From: Paramarasmius palmivorus
Taxonomy: Eukaryota > Basidiomycota > Agaricomycetes > Agaricales > Marasmiaceae
Reading direction: 5' to 3'
DNA: 64,000 nucleotides
NCBI GenBank assembly: GCA_037176845.1
Contig: JAYKXP010000016.1
Coordinates: forward strand, 558,001-622,000
Shown here one piece after another: positions 57,914-64,000 of the stretch; the first letter of the stretch is position 1; every line of letters starts with the position of its first letter. The notes under the pieces were generated by a model. The model made no database searches, was not told the DNA's origin, and worked only from the letters and a program-made list of their open reading frames with translations. The translations under genes were made by a program, and so were the position numbers.

Positions 57914-59644
57914 CGTGGGTCACCTCAACGCTTCTAGGGAATGTTGGGGAGCCTTTATAGCTCTACATCCCGGTCACCCGGTTGCTTCGCTTCACGTACC
58001 CTTTTGATGTCCGCATGATAGGTGGTATTCGTCTGCCACGCGTTCACCGACTTTGCCGAATTGCACAATGCAGACGCCGCCAGATGATGTATCATCATCG
58101 TGCAGGGTCAAATCATTCATTTCTCAAATGTTGCACAGATGGATGTATGTGTTGCAGGGAGATTCGGTGGTACCACCAGTGAATGGGAGATAGGAATTAT
58201 CTTTGAGATATGTACCTGACAGGGTATAATTGGTACCTCTGATACATGTGGCCGTGGACTTGATTCTTGAAGATACATATGGTGGCTGGAGCCCGTCAAT
58301 TGCAATTCCCCCGACAGAAGATGACGCGAAAAGTAGTAGAATTGACACAAGTAACGCTGTAACCTCTGGTCTTGGATCGTCTCTTTCACTAGTGCGCATG
58401 ATATAAGTGGTCTGGGCTGATAGAATAGAAGTTTTGATATTTGAATATAGTATGTATATTAGTTGATACGTAGTCGGAGAAAACGATAGACGAAAGTTCT
58501 GACGCTAAACCCGGGTGTGCCACACGGCTGTCACATTGACCCACGATTGACCCTGGCCGACGGTCGACGAAATAGGGAGAAATTCAATCCACCTAGAAGG
58601 TACTGTGGCGGTAATGTAAACAAGTGGTCCGTCTTCTGGAGAAATATAGTAATATATTGACGAGCAGCCTATATGGACGTGTCAATTTGAGTAGCCAGAG
58701 TTCGATTGCGGGCCAGATCAGAAGGACACGATGCTTGTCAGATCTGAGAGTTGCAAGGAGCAGCTTCTGGTCACCAGATGGTCCATATTGCTAGTAAACG
58801 AACGCCTCCCCGACGGCCAGAACTGTATGAGAACCCGAAAGCTTCACGGGATACCACGGTATCAGGGACACGAATGAGCATAAATGCAATAGAAGAATCA
58901 CGCTGAGCGTACAAATCAGAAGCGCATGGAGCTGATAGATGGCTTTGACTGTTCAATGGCATTCACCGCGGGAGAAAGATCAGATACCGAATAATGTCAG
59001 GAAATAATACAACGTTCACCTCGGAAGCTCTCGACTGAATTAACCTGCACATCTACCATCATTTCTTCGGCACTTTTGCGTGGCAGACCCCCAGCACTAT
59101 CACCGCTAGCAGGTGGAGATGATACCCCATCGTACAACAACCACTCTGCTAATGACAGCATAGTATCAAATGTAATCCACTGGTTGAGGAATAACCAAGC
59201 TGCATCGATGGTCGGTATGCACAGTAGACAAACACCTGTCGCACCGGTATATATAGCAGAAATTGGAATTTGATAAGGTGTGAAAGGGTGTTGTGTCCGC
59301 TTTACAGCAAGATAACTATAGTAGTACCCACCAGAGAGCCTAGGTCATAGCTGAACTTGCATCTTAAGAGCGAGCTTGAGATACTGACTCCAGAGTCTGT
59401 CTAGAGACATTCAACGTTGTTATCTTGTAATGTTTCGAATTTGGACAAGGGGCACTGAACTAAAGGGAGCGAGAATTTTTTTCGTGCAGAGACCGAAACG
59501 TCCATAGAGCGAAGACCGGCGCGTAGTGATTTGGTGTGTGCTTGGTGGTTGTTCGACGTCAACCAAACTTACGCCACGTGCAGCTGGACCTGAAAAATTT
59601 AATTTACATATCCATCTTACCCTCCGCAAACACACGTCCGCTGG
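57914..59644. other. Sparse 1.7 kb interval
   Basis: Between the sedolisin and the DUF2009 gene. Apart from one possible small membrane or secreted ORF (58124-58399) I see no convincing gene. It probably contains the promoters of both neighbours. Confidence 0.5.
58124..58399 (-). CDS. Possible small secreted or membrane protein (91 aa), low confidence
   Basis: Unspliced ATG-started frame of 91 residues. The charged start MRTSERDDPRPEV leads into a hydrophobic stretch TALLVSILLLFASSSVGGIA, then a Ser/Thr/Asn-rich end with three cysteines (TATCIRG, SPCNTYIHLC). The layout resembles a small secreted protein with a long n-region or a signal anchor. No homologue is recognised and the coding pattern is weak, so it may be chance. 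Confidence 0.25.
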   Translation of the reverse strand: MRTSERDDPRPEVTALLVSILLLFASSSVGGIAIDGLQPPYVSSRIKSTATCIRGTNYTLSGTYLKDNSYLPFTGGTTESPCNTYIHLCNI

Positions 59645-61923
59645 ATGGCCGAGCCCACCTCGAAAGCAGCTAATGGTATCAAGTCTCAGGAAAATGGAAC
59701 ATTTTCTCTCGAGAATATCCTCAGTGGAGATCATGAAGATATAGAGCACCCGACAGCGGGTAAGGGGGAGGCTGGGAGTGGCTGGGACGAAGAGGAAACG
59801 GAGCGACCGGTTTCTGATGGATACTGTGTTGAATGTGAAGGTCGGTATGTGTACCACGTTTCTAAGGATACAGTAAATCTAAAGATATTCTCAGATCAGC
59901 CTGCTCAACTCCTGTGTGAGCAATGTGCCGATGCGTTCTGTGAAGTTTGTTTCGCGGCTCAGCATCGGAAAGGAACAAGGAAAGGTCACAAAACGAAGCA
60001 AATACGTAGTCTGAAGGACGCAAAAGATGAGGTGTCGATGGATTCATCACAGGTTGAGGAGGAATCGGTGTGTAGTGGTATTCCTAATCATACTTATACG
60101 CCTACTCAAAGACAAGTAGATGGATATCGAAGAGGAAGACTCCGGTAACGAAGATTGGGAGACTGTAGCTGCCAAATCAACATCCTCTGGATCCCAGCTT
60201 GCCATTGGGGCAGTCGGCGAATACTTTGTGGACCGGGCAAAGTACATCCCTCTTCGGTTGACCCTCGTGGAACGTAAGTATCTGCGACTGCTGGAAGCAG
60301 CTTTAACGGTCTCAGAGTACACCGACAAAATCGACACTTTGGGTTTTGCTTTGTCCAAGCCAAAGCGTATCGTTTCTCAAATCAGGGAACTATGCGCAAT
60401 ACTCTCGGGATTGGTTCTTTCCGCGGATTACAAACAAGGGCAGGAGCTTTTCCAGGACCGGGACTTCGAGAGTAACGAGGATTTCTATCAGAAAATCTTT
60501 GAAATCGGTCGACGACACAAAATAACGAATCCAGATAAAATGAGAACAACCTACGGAAAATTAATCTATTTGCTACAGGTATTGATATCTCCTAGCTTCT
60601 TTGGTGGATGCTGATGTTCATAAACAGGACTCTCAAATCCCGGAAGTCAAGGACCTCTTGAATTTTAGCTGTGTCCGACCAATTAAAACTGTGTATTCCG
60701 TTCTACACGAGCACGGTGCGGTTGACATGCTCCGAGATGACCTCATCAAAGAAGCTACGAAGGAGATATACGCCGAGGGTCGCTCACGTCGCGACGTACA
60801 GAAGGACATCAAGAGTAAGGAACGCGCAATCGAGGTTCTCGCTTCGCGTTACGAGCGCAACGGCCTCACGCAAGAAAACCTACGGCAATGTCTCTATAGT
60901 ATTGGAGACAATCACTCGTTCCTTAGAACCAACCGAGACCCATGCGACCGAATGATTTCCTATCTCAAGGAACACTTCCATCCGACACAGGCCAAAGATC
61001 CGAAGACCAGCCTCGCGATTCGGAGCGGAAAAGGTGGCGCCCGGTTGTCTCACGATCACAGTAAACAGTACGCCTATGTGCTTCAGAGCCTTACTTTGTG
61101 GCGGGAAATTTTGCACGGTAAGTTTTCCTCGTGAAATCCCCATTGCTGTAGCTGATTTGCCTTTAGACATGTTTCATTTGTGGTCTCTGGCTGAGGAAGA
61201 CTTGTTGTCAGAATCGATCGCCTACCGACTGAGGGATACTGGCCAAGGATTGAACCGTGTGCAAGCTGCCCCCAAAACATCGCGTATGATGCACGGCATC
61301 ATTCACAAAGCACAGAAGAGTGTCGGGCATTGGGTGGGGTCAAGTGTTGTCCACATGGGTGACCACAACGTCCCGAATGCCCTCCTCTTCATTGACAAAT
61401 ACAGCCAGATTTACAGGTCAGATCATTCTATTCTCGCAATGAACGATCTGACTGCTCGTCACCAGGATCCTCCTCCCTATTTCAAACACCCTTTCGCAAA
61501 TACCCAATCTAGCTGAGAAGCCTGCGATACGTTCGTATATAGACGACGAGTTTGGATCGCCCGAGAAGCTCACCAAGGTATCGATGGCCCGCACCTATAG
61601 TTCATGCTACTCTCAGCTAAAAATTGTCTAGGAAATACTTGTCGACTTCTTCCGCCATGCGTTTGATGGATCGGGTACGTTTTTGTGCCTTCTTTCCGCG
61701 CTCTACTAAATGTCCTCTCGAAGGTGCCGACAATTTCTTCGACGCCGGTAGCTGTATAGATGGACGACTGACGAGTGCTTGGAATTGGTGCTCAAATATA
61801 GAGAAAAAGAGATACTTCCCGATCTTCTTACTTACAGGTAGCGTCGCCTTTCACCTTTTTCAGTCCCTTCCTTGAACTGAATTTTCAACCATAGGATTTG
61901 TCGGGTTCGACGGAGCGTGGTAA
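59645..61923 (+). CDS. UPF0652 (DUF2009) protein with B-box type zinc finger
   Basis: Seven or so exons. Start MAEPTSKAANGIKSQENGTF. At about residues 60-95 a B-box-like zinc site reads YCVECEDQPAQLLCEQCADA then FCEVCFAAQHRKGTRKGHK, formed by removal of an intron near 59841-59896. The rest is the DUF2009 domain: AIGAVGEYFVDRAKYIPLRL, ERKYLRLLEAALTVSEYTDK, IFEIGRRHKITNPDKMRTTY, FSCVRPIKTVYSVLHEHGAV, SIGDNHSFLRTNRDPCDRMI, HWVGSSVVHMGDHNVPNALL and a C-terminus GFVGFDGAW. The family is conserved from fungi to animals and plants without a known biochemical role. Length is about 620 residues. Confidence 0.88.
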
Positions 61924-62158
61924 TCGATGTAACTGTTAAGATTGGAACGATTACATTCACGTAGAGCATCTATGACAATAATACATAGAAGACCCCATAC
62001 GTAGCCATCTTCTTTTTAGAACATGAAGTCAAGCACAGCCACTTCATGATTTCTTGGGTGGAGTCACAGTGAGACTCCGACTAGCGATAAAATCCGAACG
62101 TTGTACCTGTACCTCATCCTCACTTTGGTTCCTCTCTTCTCTGATTCGGCTGGTGAAT

Positions 62159-63430
62159 ATGTACCACCAAAATTCCATCAGGATTCTAACAGGTATTCTC
62201 ACTACACCGTCCTTCGGTTCGGCATTGCTAATTGACAGCCTCCTTCTGCAGGTAACAGCCATCCAGCACTTGCTCAAGCTGTAGCAGAGCGGTGAGCGAC
62301 TACTCTTTAGTCGCGTGCACTATCAGCCAACGAATCAACCATCTACGGTTATTGTTAGGCTGAATGTCCCACTCCTTCCATGCACGGTCAGAAAGTTTTC
62401 CAACGGTGAAATTGACGTCAAAATATCCGAATCTGTCCGAGAGGAAGATGTTTTTATCATTCAGTCTGGCTGCAACGATGCCAATGACAACCTTATGGAG
62501 CTTCTCATTCTCGTCTCCGCGTGTAAAGGGGCCTCTGCGCGACGCATAACCGCGGTGATACCCTGTTTCCCATATGCCAGAATGGACAAGAAGGACAAGT
62601 CGAGGGCCCCAGTCACAGCGAAACTCGTTGCCAATATGCTTACCGTAGCTGGATGCGACCATGTCATTACCATGGACCTCCACGCAAGTCAAATCCAGGG
62701 GTTCTTCGATATCCCATGCGACAATTTGTGGAGTGAGCCGCTACTGCTAACCTACATCAAACGCCAGATTCCGCAATGGCAGGATAGTATCATTGTCAGT
62801 CCGGATGCCGGAGGTGCCAAACGGACAACCGCCATTGCCGACAAGCTGGGTGTCGAATTCGCTCTTATTCACCGCAAGCGGGATGGAAAATCGGACGATG
62901 CACCAGAAAGGATGGAGATACTCGTTGGGAACGTGAAGGACAAGGTTCAAAGACGGTTTCCGAGATGCACAATGTCACTGACGACTTCTAGGTCGCGATT
63001 CTAGTCGACGACATGATTGATACTGGGAAGACCTTAACATTGGCTGCGAAGACGTTACACGAGAAAGGTGCACGATCCGTGCACGCTCTCATATCGCACG
63101 GTAATCTGTTTGGAGGCTTGTCAGCTTTGCAACAATCCTCACATTTTTCAGGGCTTTTGTCAGAGACAAATTTCAGCCTCATCAATGAGCTACCGATAGA
63201 GAAGCTTGTGGTGAGCCAGTGTATACACCCGCTCTTGTCTCCTGTGACTAACTATTTTCCGATAGGTAACCAACACTATACCGCAAGCAACAAATGGAAA
63301 AGCATGTTCAAAGTTGACTGTAATTGACATTAGTCCGACTATAGCAGAGAGCATTCGACGAACACACAACGGGGAGAGTATCAGCTTATTATTCAAGGAG
63401 TGGAATGAGAATGGCAGCGTCGAAGTGTAG
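62159..63430 (+). CDS. PRS: Ribose-phosphate pyrophosphokinase (PRPP synthetase)
   Basis: Six exons, about 320 residues. The start is reached through two tiny exons: [25 protein letters not shown], then [20 protein letters not shown]. Makes PRPP from ribose 5-phosphate and ATP for nucleotide, histidine and tryptophan synthesis. Signatures are [59 protein letters not shown], a flexible loop with [18 protein letters not shown], and the PRPP-binding loop [19 protein letters not shown]. It ends [11 protein letters not shown]. Fungi carry several paralogues; length and lack of a long insert fit the short Prs2/3/4-type, but I do not assign a number. Convergent with PET117. Confidence 0.94.
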
Positions 63431-63640
63431 CCAAATTTCAAAAGACTTTCTATAGCCTGTTGTACGGAGACTACCGGACAAAATTGAAGGTCAACCAAAA
63501 TACTGTACCCGGGTGGTAGCGAACAATGCGGAAAACTGTTCAATGACTTGAACAATAGACGTTTCACCGGTACCTATAATCCACTAGTCAGTATACATAA
63601 ACACGGAGACTAACAGTCTAAAAACACACGCATTGTCCTG

Positions 63641-63934
63641 CTAATCTGACTTCTCTATGGGCTGCACTCGCTCGTAGAGCTCCCGTTTTCTTTTGGACTC
63701 GTCGAATTCCGCTTGGCGCTGTTTCATCTTTTCACGACGCCGTTCATCGTCGCGAAGAACACCCTGATACATAGTCTACGCCGGCGTTCAGTACGATATG
63801 TCGAGTCCATGTCGAGTAATATGCATCACCTCTCGCTCCTGGTCTTGTTGATAGTGTACAGCCCATATCGTGAACGTCGAGAACAAAATGGCGGCCACAA
63901 GCGTCCCCCGTGCTCGTGGAATTGGATTGTGCAT
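63641..63934 (-). CDS. PET117: Cytochrome c oxidase assembly protein Pet117-like
   Basis: Two exons, 79 residues, with a 54 nt intron between QERE and TMYQGVLRDDERRREKMKQR. Pet117 is a small inner-membrane mitochondrial protein needed for complex IV assembly and heme a synthesis. The helix TLVAAILFSTFTIWAVHYQQ followed by QERE and the GVLRDDERR motif fits the family. Start taken at the ATG at 63934 (MHNPIPRARG). The frame stays open upstream to a TAG acceptor-like site near 63992 (reading NKDKLDGHVSVSGSLRDYM), so an extra 5' exon beyond the window is possible. The stop is the TAG at 63641-63643. Confidence 0.7.
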
Positions 63935-64000
63935 GTAATCACGAAGAGAGCCGGAGACTGAGACGTGCCCGTCGAGTTTGTCCTTGTTGAGCTAAGCCAT

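Noticed and set aside
59076..59273. Plus-strand 65-codon frame in the sparse interval
   Set aside because: It begins at TTG, has no upstream ATG in frame, no domain and no flanking splice pattern.

Overview
This window is nuclear DNA of a filamentous basidiomycete, most likely an Agaricomycete (mushroom-forming fungus). Nearly every gene is cut by many short introns of about 45-65 nt, with GTGAGT, GTGCGT or GTACGT donors, a CTGAC-like branch site and a CAG or TAG acceptor. The content is fungal: a single-chain isopropylmalate isomerase, a homoisocitrate dehydrogenase for alpha-aminoadipate lysine synthesis, a sedolisin protease, and several long Ser/Pro-rich proteins of the kind common in Agaricomycetes. 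I saw no rRNA, tRNA, CRISPR array or intact transposon. Gene models were assembled by eye by joining exons at splice sites, so outer coordinates are firmer than every internal junction.

Layout. 0-3 kb: the first coding exon of a C2-domain (Inn1/Fic1-like) protein running off the left edge, then a secreted GH125 alpha-mannosidase. 3.5-9 kb: a disordered protein, LEU1, and divergently RPL29, whose start codon is split by an intron. 9.3-13.8 kb: a TFIIIC tau95-like subunit, a small mitochondrial protein, PSF3 (GINS) and PKR1 (V-ATPase assembly), the last two tail to tail with stop codons one base apart. 14-22.5 kb: a very large GAR (GAS2)-domain coiled-coil protein, an LRR protein and a membrane coiled-coil protein. 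22.7-29.3 kb: a Trp-Gly repeat protein, LYS12 and a Cdt2/DTL-like WD40 protein. 29.5-36.8 kb: ARL1, a WKF-domain protein, an FAD monooxygenase and UTP14. 37.3-42.6 kb: a 1,225-residue seven-helix membrane protein and a small Rossmann-fold protein. 42.6-46 kb: a gene-poor stretch with two tentative small genes. 46-55.5 kb: a single-pass Ser/Thr-rich sensor-like protein, TEX1 (THO complex), a gamma-tubulin-complex protein and a C9orf78/Tls1 homologue. 55.5-64 kb: a sedolisin, a sparse 1.7 kb interval, a B-box/DUF2009 protein, PRPP synthetase and PET117.

Most genes are housekeeping and not functionally linked. No operon-like cluster or biosynthetic gene cluster is visible. Several genes are head to head with very short shared promoters (65-180 bp). 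The most interesting leads are the Trp-Gly repeat protein (candidate Argonaute-hook platform), the seven-helix protein with a receptor-like layout, the GAR-domain cytolinker-like protein, the split start codon of RPL29 with a TTCGGC-rich promoter, and the two small genes near 44-45 kb.
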